A DNA stretch of 64,000 bases from Myxococcales bacterium (GCA_016709545.1 JADJMO010000035.1:1-64000); one strand, 5' to 3'; numbered from the stretch's first letter, positions 7,454-17,025 are shown. Numbers and translations: made by a program. Notes: a model not told the origin generated them from the letters alone.

Positions 7454-8601
7454 CAGACGGCGATCTGGCTGTGGTACTTGAAGTCGCCGTCCTTGATCTG
7501 CATCACGACGACCGGCTTCTGGGCGTTGTGGTCCTTGTCGATGTCGAACGTGCCCGTCACGCCGGAGAAGCCTTTGGTCTGCTCGATGGCGTCGCGCAGC
7601 TGTTCCGAGGTGGGGTTGCCGCCCGCGCGCTTGATGGCGTCGACCACCAGCTTGAGCGAGTCGTAGCCGCCCGCGACCAGCGAAGAAGGCTGCTTGCCGG
7701 TCTTGGCCTTGTACTTGTCGACGAGGGGCTTCGCGGCGGCGTTGGCCTCGGCCGCGAACAGGTCGGTGAAGTAGCTGCCCTCGATGGACTCGATGACGCC
7801 CTTGGCGCGCGTGGCCGGGCCGTCCCAGCCGTCGGTGCCCATGAGCGGCGCGGTGATGCCGAGCTTGAGCTTGGTGGGGCCGATCTTGGCGACGTCGCTC
7901 GGGTAGACCGGCGCGAAGATCACGTCGGGCCCGGCGTCCTTGATCTTGGTGAGGAAGGTCTGGACGTTGGTCTCCTCGACCTGGAAGGTGACCTTCTCGA
8001 CGACCTTGCCGCCCGACTTCTCGAACTCGGCGCTGAAGATCGCCTGCAGGCCCTCGCTGTACTTGTTGCCGGTCACGTAGATGACCGCGGCCTTCTGGGC
8101 CTTGAGCGTGTCGCGCGCGAACTTGGCCGCGGCGACACCCTGCTTGTCGTCGGTGAAGCAGACGCGGAACACGTAGCGCTTGTTGCGGGTGACCTCGACG
8201 TTGGTCGCGCTCCCGGAGACCAGCGGCACCTTGGCCTTCTCGGCGTAGGCGCCGGCCGCGAGGGTCGGGGTGGAGGCCGCGTCGCCGAGCACCGCGAGCA
8301 CGCGGTCGCGGTCGATGAGCTTCTGGATCTTCTCGCTCGCGAGGTTGGCGTCGAGCCGCGTGTCCTCGTAGAGCACCTTGATCTTGCGGCCGTTGACGCC
8401 GCCGGCGGCGTTGATCTCCTCGAGGGCTATCTCCATGCCCTCCTTGGTCTCCGTTCCGAGCGAGCTGTTCTCGCCCGAGAGGCCTAGGATGCAGCCGAGG
8501 ACGATGTCCCCGGACGCCTTCTTGCAGCCGATCCACGAAGGAACCACGACCACGGTCGAGGCTGCTCCGACCCCACCCAGGAACCGACGACGGGAAATCA
8601 T
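7453..8601 (-). CDS. livK: Branched-chain amino acid ABC transporter substrate-binding protein
   Basis: A periplasmic-binding protein of the Leu/Ile/Val (type I) fold, about 382 residues, with typical segments GLSGENSSLGTETKEGMEIA, EINAAGGVNGRKIKV and VAGGYDSLKLVVDAI. The N-terminus MISRRRFLGGVGAAST carries a twin-arginine motif and is followed by SWIGCKK, a plausible lipobox, so it may be a Tat-exported lipoprotein. The ATG at 8601 is chosen over an upstream in-frame codon because it places the signal at the terminus. It is translationally coupled to livH. Specificity cannot be read from the sequence; urea or amides are also possible. Confidence 0.9.
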   Translation of the reverse strand: MISRRRFLGGVGAASTVVVVPSWIGCKKASGDIVLGCILGLSGENSSLGTETKEGMEIALEEINAAGGVNGRKIKVLYEDTRLDANLASEKIQKLIDRDRVLAVLGDAASTPTLAAGAYAEKAKVPLVSGSATNVEVTRNKRYVFRVCFTDDKQGVAAAKFARDTLKAQKAAVIYVTGNKYSEGLQAIFSAEFEKSGGKVVEKVTFQVEETNVQTFLTKIKDAGPDVIFAPVYPSDVAKIGPTKLKLGITAPLMGTDGWDGPATRAKGVIESIEGSYFTDLFAAEANAAAKPLVDKYKAKTGKQPSSLVAGGYDSLKLVVDAIKRAGGNPTSEQLRDAIEQTKGFSGVTGTFDIDKDHNAQKPVVVMQIKDGDFKYHSQIAV

Positions 8602-8683
8602 GCGGTCGGGCCGTAGTCCAGCCCTCCCGGCGCGGGAAGGCGCTCCCCCAAGGTCCACGCAGGGCGGCGGTTCGGACCGTCAG

Positions 8684-9523
8684 ATGCGCCTCTGCTGGTC
8701 GTTCCTGCTCCTCGGCGCCGCGTGCAGTCGAAAGGCGGGGCCGGTCGAGCCCCCCGCCGCGTCCACCTCCGTCGCGAGCGTCGCGCCGAGCGGCTCGGTC
8801 GGTGCACCACCCAGCACTCCCCCGAGCGCCTCCGTCGTCGCCTCCGCGCCACCCAAGCCCACCGTGCGCGAGACCGGACCGTTCGAGATCGAGTTCCAGA
8901 GCGGCGCCACCAAGCAACGCAAGGTGTACTTCGTGGCCGCGCGCCGCGCCGACAAGCCGCAGCGCCTGGTCGCCATGCTGCACGGCGTCTGCAACCCGCC
9001 GGCCTATGCCTGCGGCCTCTGGGCCGACACCGCCAAGGACCTCGGCTTCCTCGTGTGCCCGCAGGGCGCCGGCTCCTGCGGCAAGGCCATGTACGACGCG
9101 CCCACGTGGACGGGCGGCGCGACCGACATGGACGCCGACATCGAGGCCTCGGTCGCCGCGGTCTCGGCCCTCTACCCAGACCAGATCGACCGCGAGGGCG
9201 CGGTGCTCGTCGGCTTCTCGCGCGGCGGCTACGCGGCGATCTCGATCGCGGCCGCCCACCCCGGCCGCTGGCCCTTCCTCGTGATCAACGAGGCCAATGT
9301 CTCGCTCTCGATGCCGCAGCTCGTGGCCGCCAAGGTCCGGGCCGTCGCGTTCCTCGCGGGCGAGAAGGGCAGCCAGGTGCAGGGCGAGCGAGCCACCGCC
9401 CAGGCGCTCGAGAAGGCCGGATTCCCCGCGCGCCTCTGGGTGATGCCCAACGCCGGGCACCACTACTCGGAGGACATCGCCGCCCTCATGAAGGAGGCGA
9501 TCGACTGGGCCGTCGCCCACTAG
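8684..9523 (+). CDS. Lipoprotein alpha/beta hydrolase
   Basis: The protein starts MRLCWSFLLLGAACSRK, a lipoprotein signal with lipobox LGAAC, followed by a 40-residue Pro/Ser/Ala-rich spacer. The rest is an alpha/beta-hydrolase: MLHGVCNPP near the oxyanion region, nucleophile elbow GFSRGG, and a C-terminal PNAGHHYSED carrying the likely catalytic His. Extra cysteines (CNPPAYAC, CPQGAGSC) may form disulfides. It resembles secreted esterases of the PHB-depolymerase/LpqC type. It diverges from livK across 82 bp and its stop overlaps the stop of the next, convergent gene. Substrate unknown. Confidence 0.82.
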   Translation: MRLCWSFLLLGAACSRKAGPVEPPAASTSVASVAPSGSVGAPPSTPPSASVVASAPPKPTVRETGPFEIEFQSGATKQRKVYFVAARRADKPQRLVAMLHGVCNPPAYACGLWADTAKDLGFLVCPQGAGSCGKAMYDAPTWTGGATDMDADIEASVAAVSALYPDQIDREGAVLVGFSRGGYAAISIAAAHPGRWPFLVINEANVSLSMPQLVAAKVRAVAFLAGEKGSQVQGERATAQALEKAGFPARLWVMPNAGHHYSEDIAALMKEAIDWAVAH

Positions 9524-9864
9524 CGGGTGAACGCGGCGAACACCCAGGCGAGCAGCGCGAGGCACACCGAGACGGCGAGCGCGACCACCCACCGCGGCGT
9601 GCCCTTCCGGCGCTCGGTCTTGTGCGCGAGCAGCTCCTGCGTCGCGAGGAAGGCGATCGCCTCGAGGCGCTTCTGCGCGACAGGGGCGCGCTCGGGGTCG
9701 TCCTTGAGCGGGCGGTAGCGCGCGGCCGCGTCGAGCAGCGAGCCCTCGAGGCGCGCGTGCTCGAGGAACCGATGGTGACGGTCGTCGTTGTCCCAGTCGT
9801 TGATCACGCCCGACCAGAGGGCGTCGAACACGATCGGGTCGCGGGGGCTCGTGGTCTCACCCAC
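9520..9864 (-). CDS. Small tail-anchored membrane protein, hypothetical
   Basis: A 114-residue protein starting from GTG at 9864 (VGETTSPRDPIVFDALW). It has a charged helical body (FLEHARLEGSLLDAAARYRPLKDD, about residues 30-80) and ends in a single hydrophobic helix WVVALAVSVCLALLAWVFAAF just before the C-terminus, so it is predicted to be tail-anchored with the body in the cytoplasm. It lies downstream of the aspartic protease in the same direction, 20 nt after that gene's stop. I do not recognise a family. The same frame runs upstream into the protease only because that gene is frameshifted. Confidence 0.7.
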   Translation of the reverse strand: MGETTSPRDPIVFDALWSGVINDWDNDDRHHRFLEHARLEGSLLDAAARYRPLKDDPERAPVAQKRLEAIAFLATQELLAHKTERRKGTPRWVVALAVSVCLALLAWVFAAFTR

Positions 9865-9884
9865 GCGACGAGGATAGCGCAACC

Positions 9885-11322
9885 TCAGGGCCGGAAGGCC
9901 ACCTGCAGCTCCCCCGCCGCGACCGATCCACCGGCGGGATCGTCGACCGCCGCGTCGCGCGGCTCGAGCGAGGCGGGCGAGAGATCGACCACCGCGAGGT
10001 CGGCGCACCCCGCGCCGCCGCTGCCGAACCAGGCCCCGCCACGGCGCACCTTGACCGACGCGGGCTCCCCGGGGAAACCGGCCGGCACCCGCAGCCGGAG
10101 CTGCCGCGGCGCGCGCACGAGCGCGTCGCTCGCGAGCGTGGTGCCCGCGGTCGGCTGGCCCGGGTTGCTCGCGCAAGAGAAGAGGACGTCGAGGGGCCGC
10201 GCGAGGTCGGTCTCGTAGGTCACGTGCACGACCGCGTCCTCGCCCACCGCCTCGACGCTGGCCTCGAGGCACCCGAGGCGCTTGCACGACGGCAGGAACG
10301 ACCACCGCGCGAGCCGCTCGGCCGCGGTGATCCCGAGGTCGCGGCGGGGGCGCAGCCAGAGCCGCACGCCTGGCTCGACGCGCACGTGGAAGCGCGAGAG
10401 CACGTCGAGGCCGAGCAGCCCGAACGGCGCGCGGCGGCCCACGCTCGACATCGACGCGAGTTCGAGGGGGTGGATCCCGAGCGCGCCGAGGCGGAGCTCG
10501 CCGAGGAACACCTTGCGCACGAGGATCTGCCCCGCGGCCGAGTGGAGCACCATCGGGTAGGCGAGCGCGCGACCGTCGAGGCCGGCGCGGGTCCCCACCG
10601 ACTCCGGGATCGTCGAGGCGAGCGCGCCGGTGTCGAGCACCATGTCGATCGGGACCCCGCCGATCTCCACGGTGGCGACGTCCGGAGTCGCCCTCGCGGC
10701 GCAGCGGCAACGCGATCGCCTCGCTGTCCTTGGGCCACGCGGCGGCGCCGAGCGTGAGCTTGCCGCGATCCCAGTCGATCTCCCACGGCGCGTGGGTGAG
10801 GATCGACTGCCCGAGCACGTGCTGGTTGCCGCCGATCGCGGTGACCACGTCGTTCAGCACGAGGGGCCCGAGGATCATGTCCGGCACGAGGCCCGCGTCG
10901 CGCGTGAGCACGTTGCCGCGCGCGTCCTCGGTGCGGATCCGCACGCCGCTCAGGAGGTCGAGCCCCAGCGAGTAGTAGGTGGTGTCGGGCAGGGTCACGC
11001 CGGTCGCGCCGCTGTCGACGGTCATCCACACCGCGGTGCCGCGCTTTGGGGACCGCCGCAGCGTCGCCATCACCGTGAGATCCGGGCGGACCAGCGGGTC
11101 GCGGATCGCGAGGGTGACCATGGGCGCGTGCTCGGGGAACACGACGCGGGTCTCGTATCGACCTCGACGCGTGACGCGGAGGACGACGAGCGAGAGCACG
11201 CTCAGGGCCAGGAAGCCCAGGATCTTGGCGCGGTGGGTTCGGAGGAAGGGGAGGAGCTCCACTGCTTCCTCGGACAGTGGGGTCTCCGACGAGTTCCGTC
11301 TCGTACGGCGAAAGAGCCGCAC
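9885..11322 (-). CDS. Membrane-anchored aspartic protease-like protein (frameshifted between two lobes)
   Basis: The N-terminal frame (GTG at 11322) has a transmembrane helix around residues 33-52 and then a first retropepsin-like lobe with VDSGATGVTLP. The second lobe lies in the next frame from about 10,683 to 9885 and has VLDTGALASTIPE plus GLLGLDVLSRF, the hydrophobic-hydrophobic-Gly motif. The two DxG motifs suggest a single-chain, two-lobe aspartyl protease facing the periplasm. A one-base shift near 10,683, between ALPLRREGDS and DVATVEIGG, breaks the frame, either a sequence error or an inactivating mutation. The C-terminal 130 residues form an unidentified beta-rich region. Confidence 0.7.
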
Positions 11323-11392
11323 CTTCGCTGGAGTTTTCCAGCGCCGGCCCTATCCCCTTGGGCGCGGCGCCCACGCGGTCTACGAACGCCCG

Positions 11393-13076
11393 GTGCGGAT
11401 CGCGCTCCTCCAGCTCAACCCGACCGTCGGCGCCCTCGCCGAGAACGCCGCCAGCATCCTCGCCGCCGCCCAGCGCGCGACCGAGGCCGGCGCCGACCTC
11501 GCCATCACCCCCGGAGCTCTCGCTCCCGGGGTATCCGCCGCTCGATCTGCTGCTCGTCTCCTCGTTCGTGCCCGACGTGGAGCGTGCCCTCGAGGACCTC
11601 GCGCACCGACTGCCGCCGGAGCTCCCCGTCCTCGTCGGGACGGTCGCTCGCGCCCCGGATTCCCCCCACCTGTGGAACGCCGCGGCGCTCCTGCGCGGCG
11701 GTCGCGTGGAGGCGGTCTTCCCGAAGACGCTGCTCCCCACCTACGACGTGTTCGACGAGCAGCGCTACTTCGCGCCGGGCACGCACCCCGAGCGCTCCGT
11801 GTTCACCCTCGCGAGCGGGGCGCGCGTCGGCGTGACCATCTGCGAGGACGCCTGGAACGACGCGGAGCTGCTCGAGGGGCGACCGCGCTACCCCGTCGAT
11901 CCGGTCGCGGCGCTCGCGGGCGCGGGGATCGACGTCCTCGTGAACCTCTCGGCGTCCCCGTTCGCCAAGGGGAAGATCGCGCGGCGCCGGGCGATCTTCG
12001 GACACGCCGCCCGCCGCCACGGCGTGCCGACGGCGCTCTGCAACGCGGTCGGCGGCAACGACGGCCTGATCTTCGACGGCGCCTCCTGCGTGTTCGATCG
12101 CGAGGGTCGCCTCGTCGGAGAGGCGGCGGCCTTCAGCTCCGAGGTCGTCGTGTTCGACACCGAAGGCGCGCCGTGTGCACCGGCGCCCCGGGACGATCTC
12201 GACGACGTGCGCGCCGCGCTGGTGCTCGGCGTCCGCGACTACTTCCGCAAGGTGGGCGTCGCCGACGCGGTGCTCGGGCTCTCGGGCGGGATCGACTCGG
12301 CGCTCGTGGCGGCGCTCGCCGTGGAGGCGCTCGGCAAGGAGCACGTGGCCGGCCTCGCCATGCCGTCGCCCTACTCGAGCGATCACTCGGTGCGCGACGC
12401 CGAGGAGCTCGGGCGCCGTCTCGGCATCCCCTGCCACCTCGTGCCGATCTCGCCGATGTTCGCCTCCTACCAGAGCGGCCTCGCCCCCATGCTCGGGGTC
12501 GCGCCGATGCCACCCGGCTGGAAGGACCTCACCGAGGAGAACCTGCAGTCCCGCATCCGCGGCGCGACGGTGATGGCGTGGTCCAACCGGACCGGAGCGC
12601 TGGTGCTCACCACTGGTAACAAGAGCGAGTGCGCCGTCGGGTACTGCACGCTCTACGGCGACACGTGCGGCGGCCTCGCGGTGATCGCCGATCTCTTCAA
12701 GGTGGAGGTGTACGCGCTCGCGCGGCACCTGAACGCCCGCGCGGTCGCCGCCGGCGGGGTCGCCCCGATCCCCGACAGCACGCTCGACAAGCCACCTTCG
12801 GCCGAGCTGCGGCCCGATCAGACCGACCAGGACGACCTGCCCCCGTACGACGTCCTCGACCGGCTCCTCGAGGCGCTCGTCGTCCGGGAGCTCGGCATCG
12901 ACGCCGCCGCCGAGGCCACGGGTGAGCCGCGGGCGCTGGTGGCCTCGATCGCGCGGCGCGTGCGCACCAACGAGTACAAGCGCCAGCAGTACGCCAAGGC
13001 CCTCCGCGTCAGCGAGCGCGCGTGGGTCGGTCGCGTGTACCCGATCGCGCAGCGGTACGTCGGCCCGGGAGGGTAG
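11393..13076 (+). CDS. nadE: Glutamine-dependent NAD+ synthetase (frameshifted near the N-terminus)
   Basis: NadE makes NAD+ from nicotinate adenine dinucleotide using glutamine nitrogen. The N-terminal nitrilase-like glutaminase starts VRIALLQLNPTVGALAENA at GTG 11393; its triad is Glu in PELSLPGY, Lys in FPKTLLP and Cys in VTICEDAWN. The C-terminal synthetase has LSGGIDSALVAAL (ATP pyrophosphatase loop) and TTGNKSE. The frame changes at a C5 run (11508-11512), exactly at the catalytic Glu segment; one C fewer restores ITPELSLPGYPP. NAD synthesis is normally essential, so a sequence error is likely. It diverges from the protease. Confidence 0.9.
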
Positions 13077-13169
13077 TCACCCACGTCCGTGAGTCTTTGT
13101 CGGCCGCCCATGGAGCGTGCCGAGCTGTGCTTTGTCGGCCGCCCGTGCCAGCTTCGCGCTTACCTCGCC

Positions 13170-14447
13170 TCAGAGGAGGCACTCGTAGAGCTGGGAGCCG
13201 ATCTCGCTGCCGCCGCTCGCGTCGACCAGGGTGCGGATCGGGTACGCCACGAACCCCGACGGGCAGCTGCAGGCCCCGGTGCGCGTGTTCGCCATGCGAC
13301 AGCCGAGGCCACCGCCGACCGCGTCGTCGATCTGGTAGGCGCCGCCGAAGTTGTCGAGGGCGACGCTCGGGTGCACGCACAGGCCGATGCGCGAGCCGAT
13401 CTTGCTGCCGCAGCCGTTGGTGATGAGCACCCGCGCGTACTGCGCGATGTAGCCGGAGGGGCAGCTGCAAGCGCCGGTCTTCGGGTTGGCCACGCGACAG
13501 GAGACCCCGCAGCTCACGGGGTCGTCGGTCTGGAATGCGCCGCCCCACACCCCCGCGGCGCCGCCGCTGGTCTCGCAGAACTGCACGGTGGAGTTGGTGA
13601 CGCCGCAGGCGTCGGTGCGCGCGAGGTACGAGGCGCCCGCCGCAAAGCCGGTCGGACAGCTGCAGCTGCTGGACGTGTAGGGGTTGCCGTTACCGCAGCC
13701 GGTGCACCCCGCCTGCTTGGCGAACGCGCCACCCATGTTGGTGCAGTAGCCGGAGACGCTGACGTAGCCGCTCTTGCACGCCGTGCCGCAGGTGCTGCCG
13801 CCGCACACCGGGTCGGTGGTGGGCCCGCTCGGACACGCCTTTCCGCAGCCACCGCAGTGGCTCGGGTTGACGGTCGTGTCGGTCTCGCAACCGGCGGTGC
13901 CGTCGCAGTTGCCGTAGCCGGTCTTGCACGTGTAGCCGCAGGCGCCCTTGGTGCAGGTCGGATCGGCGTTGGTGACGGCGGGGCACGCCTTGCCGCACAG
14001 GCCGCAGTCGTCGGTCGAGGTATCGAGCGACGTCTCGCAGCCATCGAGCTTGTCGCCGTTGCAGTCGTCGAACCCGATGTTGCAGGCGAACCCGCACAGC
14101 GAGGCGACGCAGGTGCGGATCGCGTTCTTGCGGTCGGGGCAGGGGTTGTCGCACTTGCCACAGTGGTCGAGGTCGTTGGTCGTCTCGACGCACTTGCCCC
14201 CGCACGATGTCTTGCCAGGGCAGGGATCGACGTCGGCCTCCTTGGCATCGGCGTCGGTCGGCGCGGAGTCGGTCACCGAGGTGTCGGCGGTCGCGTCGGC
14301 GTCCGTCGCGTCCTTCGGTGCATCCCCCGTCGCGTCGCCCACCTCCTTTGCTCCGTCTTCACCGGCGTCGGTGAAGACAACCTCGTCGGACCCGGTCGCG
14401 CACCCGGTCGCGAGGAAGAGGACGAGGAGGGGGAGCGCGGTTCGCAC
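13170..14447 (-). CDS. Cys-rich lipoprotein with Asp-rich spacer
   Basis: The 425-residue protein begins MRTALPLLVLFLATGCATG, a lipoprotein signal with lipobox ATGC. An Asp/Ala/Thr-rich spacer follows (residues 20-75), then repeats of about 45 residues of the form DHCGKCDNPCP, DDCGLCGKACP and SHCGGCGKACP, each followed by a CxxxC-type knob and a GYGNCDG or GFDDCNGD segment. The last 160 residues have a different repeat around GACSCPSGY/F. This is the myxobacterial Cys-rich repeat architecture seen in cell-surface proteins. Disulfide-stabilised exposure at the surface is inferred; function is unknown. It starts at GTG 14447, diverging from the response regulator. Confidence 0.85.
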   Translation of the reverse strand: MRTALPLLVLFLATGCATGSDEVVFTDAGEDGAKEVGDATGDAPKDATDADATADTSVTDSAPTDADAKEADVDPCPGKTSCGGKCVETTNDLDHCGKCDNPCPDRKNAIRTCVASLCGFACNIGFDDCNGDKLDGCETSLDTSTDDCGLCGKACPAVTNADPTCTKGACGYTCKTGYGNCDGTAGCETDTTVNPSHCGGCGKACPSGPTTDPVCGGSTCGTACKSGYVSVSGYCTNMGGAFAKQAGCTGCGNGNPYTSSSCSCPTGFAAGASYLARTDACGVTNSTVQFCETSGGAAGVWGGAFQTDDPVSCGVSCRVANPKTGACSCPSGYIAQYARVLITNGCGSKIGSRIGLCVHPSVALDNFGGAYQIDDAVGGGLGCRMANTRTGACSCPSGFVAYPIRTLVDASGGSEIGSQLYECLL

Positions 14448-14509
14448 CCCCGCAGCCTACCAAGGGATGGCGGACGTTCACTCCCTCCCGTCAGCAAGGG
14501 AGACATGCG

Positions 14510-14519
14510 CCCACGTGGG
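14510..14519. promoter_or_regulatory. CCCACGTGGG palindrome in a divergent promoter region
   Basis: A perfect 10-bp palindrome lies in the 159-bp gap between the divergent Cys-rich lipoprotein (start 14447) and the response regulator (start 14607), 62 and 87 bp from the two starts. Its position fits an operator shared by both genes. The region otherwise shows no clear -35/-10 pair, so the call rests on symmetry and location only. Confidence 0.3.
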
Positions 14520-14606
14520 GGTGTGGGTGTGCTCGCCCCGATTTCGCGAGGCATCTGCTCGCGTTGCGCTGACCAAACCCGGATACGGACCAGCTAGGCT
14601 CGGACC

Positions 14607-15281
14607 GTGGCGCAACAAATGGCGTGGCGGGTCTTGGTGGTCGAGGACGAGTGGATCGCCGCACAGGACGCGCGAGCCTTGCTCGAGCGAAACGGCTTCG
14701 AGGTGATCGGCGTGGCGCAGGATTGCGACGGCGCTCGAGCTCTGCTCGAGGAGAAGCAGCCGGACATCGCCCTCCTCGACATCGCTCTCCCGAAGGGCAC
14801 GGGCGTCGAGCTCGGCCGCGAGCTCGGTGCGCGAGACATCCCGATCGTCTACGTGAGCGGATGCTCCAATCCCGAGGTCCTCGAGCAAGCCGGCGCGACT
14901 CGTCCGCGCGGATTCCTCGGCAAACCCTACACCGAAGGCCAGCTCGTCTCTGCCCTCCGCGTGGCGCTGGCGAAGAGCGCGGTGCCCCCCGACACCCGCG
15001 ACTACCGCGCCGCGGTCGAACGGATCACCAACGTGCTCGTCGAGCTCGGCGTGGTCGCCGCGGGCTCCAAGGCCGCCGAGCCCCGCACCGACGTCCCCGA
15101 GCTCTCCCAGCTCTCCACCCGCGAGTGGGAGGTCGTTCGCGCGCTCCTCTCGCACGAGCGCGTCCCGCAGATCGCCAAGCGCCTGCACATCAGCCCTTCG
15201 ACCGTGCGCAACCACCTGAAATCGATCTACGGGAAGCTGGGAGTCCACTCGCAGCAGGAACTGATCGGGCGCCTCCTGTAG
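14607..15281 (+). CDS. Response regulator, REC plus LuxR-type HTH
   Basis: The 224-residue protein has an N-terminal receiver domain (residues 7-120): acidic pocket in VLVVEDEW, phospho-acceptor Asp in IALLDIALPKG, and Lys in FLGKPYTEGQL. The C-terminal LuxR/NarL-type helix-turn-helix (about 155-220) has LSTREWEVVRALL, IAKRLHISPSTVRNHLKSIYGKLGV. It would bind DNA when phosphorylated. No histidine kinase is adjacent, so its partner is encoded elsewhere. The start is GTG 14607, with ATG 14619 as the alternative. Its stop codon directly abuts the stop of the convergent chemoreceptor gene. Confidence 0.92.
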   Translation: MAQQMAWRVLVVEDEWIAAQDARALLERNGFEVIGVAQDCDGARALLEEKQPDIALLDIALPKGTGVELGRELGARDIPIVYVSGCSNPEVLEQAGATRPRGFLGKPYTEGQLVSALRVALAKSAVPPDTRDYRAAVERITNVLVELGVVAAGSKAAEPRTDVPELSQLSTREWEVVRALLSHERVPQIAKRLHISPSTVRNHLKSIYGKLGVHSQQELIGRLL

Positions 15282-16490
15282 TCACGTCGCGCGGACGGCC
15301 GCGAGGAACGCGCGCACCTCGGCGCGCAAGGCCTCGGACTGCCGCGACAGGTCGCTCGCTGCCGTGAGCAGCTCGCCCGCCGCGTGGCCGGTGTGCACCG
15401 CGTGCTCGGCGATCCGCGCCGCGTGATCGGTCACCGCTTCGGCGTCGTGCACGGCCTCGCTGACGCTCGTGGCGATCGAAGTGGCGATGTCCGTCTGGCC
15501 GTCGATCACGGAGGCAACCATCTGGGACATCCGGTCGACCTCCCCGATGATCTTGGAGACCTCGCCCATCGAGGCGACGCTGCGCTGGGTCGCCCGCTGG
15601 ATCTCGCCGACCCGGCCCTCGATGTCGCTCGTCGCGTTCGAGGTGGCGCGGGCGAGGCTCTTCACCTCGGAGGCGACGACGCCGAAGCCCTTTCCGGCCG
15701 CGCCGGCCCGCGCGGCCTCGATGGCGGCGTTGAGCGCGAGCAGGTTGGTCTGGGTCGCGACCTCGTGGATCACCTTGGTCACGCGACCGATCGAGCGCGC
15801 CGCCTCCGCGAGCCCGTCGAACTCCTGGCTGCTCTCGGCCGCGCGCTCCGAGGCCCGCTTCGTGGTGCGCGTGGCGCCGGCGACGTGATGCGTGACCTCG
15901 CGGATCGACGCGTGGAGGGTCTCGCTGGCGCGGGCCACGGTCTCGAAGCGCTCGCGCACCGCGATGGACGCCGTGGCGCTCTCCTGGGCCATGTGGCTCG
16001 TGCCTTGCGCGGTCTCGGTGAGCGAGCTCGCCGACGCCTGCATCTCCGTCGCCGCGGCGGCGACCGTCTCGGTCACCCCCATGACGCAGCTCTCGAAGCG
16101 GTCGGCGAGATCGAGGTTGCGCGCGCGGATCGCGGCGAGCTCCGCCGACCGCTTGCCCATGCGCTCGGTCGCCGCGTTGATCACCTGGGCCGCGCGACGG
16201 AACGCGCCGGGCATGCCGCGGGTGATCACGCGTCGGAAGAAGACGTCGTGGCTCACGTGGTCGAGCGAGGCGGTGGCCTCTCGCACGAAGGCGTCCGTGC
16301 GATCGAGGACGAAGTTCACGGCGTTGGCCACCTCCGCGAGCTCGGGCTCCTTCGGGCTCGGCACGACGCGCGCCTCGAGGTCTCCGTTGGCGACCCGACG
16401 GCACACCTCGGCGACGGACTTCAGGAACACCCGCACCTCGGGTGAGAGCGTGGCTTCTTCGCGCGGCACGGGCACGAGGGACAAGGTCAT
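15282..16490 (-). CDS. Soluble methyl-accepting chemotaxis protein
   Basis: The 402-residue protein lacks transmembrane segments. Residues 20-75 resemble a HAMP-like region (VAEVCRRVANGDLEARV), and the rest is the coiled-coil MA signalling domain with the hairpin tip QTNLLALNAAIEAARAGAAGKGFGVVASEVKSLA, which docks CheA and CheW. ATG 16490 is chosen because AAAGGA lies 7 nt upstream; an in-frame GTG at 16532 would overlap the PAS gene. It follows the Aer-like PAS gene by 16 nt in the same operon, so the PAS protein probably supplies the input that this receptor lacks. Confidence 0.9.
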   Translation of the reverse strand: MTLSLVPVPREEATLSPEVRVFLKSVAEVCRRVANGDLEARVVPSPKEPELAEVANAVNFVLDRTDAFVREATASLDHVSHDVFFRRVITRGMPGAFRRAAQVINAATERMGKRSAELAAIRARNLDLADRFESCVMGVTETVAAAATEMQASASSLTETAQGTSHMAQESATASIAVRERFETVARASETLHASIREVTHHVAGATRTTKRASERAAESSQEFDGLAEAARSIGRVTKVIHEVATQTNLLALNAAIEAARAGAAGKGFGVVASEVKSLARATSNATSDIEGRVGEIQRATQRSVASMGEVSKIIGEVDRMSQMVASVIDGQTDIATSIATSVSEAVHDAEAVTDHAARIAEHAVHTGHAAGELLTAASDLSRQSEALRAEVRAFLAAVRAT

Positions 16491-16506
16491 CGCACGTTCC
16501 TTTCGA

Positions 16507-17025
16507 TCAGAGGCTGAAGACGAAGGCGTCATAGGTGACCTTGGCGTGCCGCAGCTTCTTCTGCAGCGCGTCCGAGGCGGCGGCGATGCCGTCCTCTTTG
16601 GTCTCGGACCGCCGCTCGACGTCGAGGAGCTCGCGGTAGATCGGCACGATCGCGTCGATCGCGCGATGGTCGGGGACCCGGCGATTCGAGTGGTAGCCGA
16701 GGATGGTGCCTGCCTCGTCGAAGCTCGGCGTGACGTGGGCGAGCACCCAGTAGTGGTCGCCGTTGCGGGCCAGGTTGACGACGTAGGCGAACACCTCGTG
16801 TCCGGTCTGGATCCGGCTCCAGAGGAGCGCGAACACCGAGCGGGGCATGTCGGGGTGGCGCAGGATGCTGTGCGGAGCGCCGAGCAGCTCGCGCTCGGTG
16901 TAGCCAGAGACGCGCTGGAACACGTCGTTGGCGTAGGTGATCCGACCCTGGAGGTCGGTCTTGCTGACGATGATCTCGTCCTCCGCGAAGGTGATCTCGC
17001 GGCCAGAGGGGGTCGGGCGGGCCAT
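16507..17025 (-). CDS. Aer-like PAS sensor protein (stand-alone)
   Basis: The 172-residue protein is one PAS domain closely resembling the FAD-binding PAS of the aerotaxis receptor Aer: KTDLQGRITYANDVFQRVSGYTERELLG, then RHPDMPRSVFALLW (residues 56-69) and NGDHYWVLAHVTP. In Aer this domain is fused to a membrane anchor, HAMP and signalling domain; here it stops after a short helical tail (DAIVPIYRELL, ALQKKLRHAKV). The following gene encodes a soluble receptor with HAMP-like and signalling parts, so the pair looks like a split Aer. Flavin binding is inferred from similarity. Confidence 0.88.
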   Translation of the reverse strand: MARPTPSGREITFAEDEIIVSKTDLQGRITYANDVFQRVSGYTERELLGAPHSILRHPDMPRSVFALLWSRIQTGHEVFAYVVNLARNGDHYWVLAHVTPSFDEAGTILGYHSNRRVPDHRAIDAIVPIYRELLDVERRSETKEDGIAAASDALQKKLRHAKVTYDAFVFSL

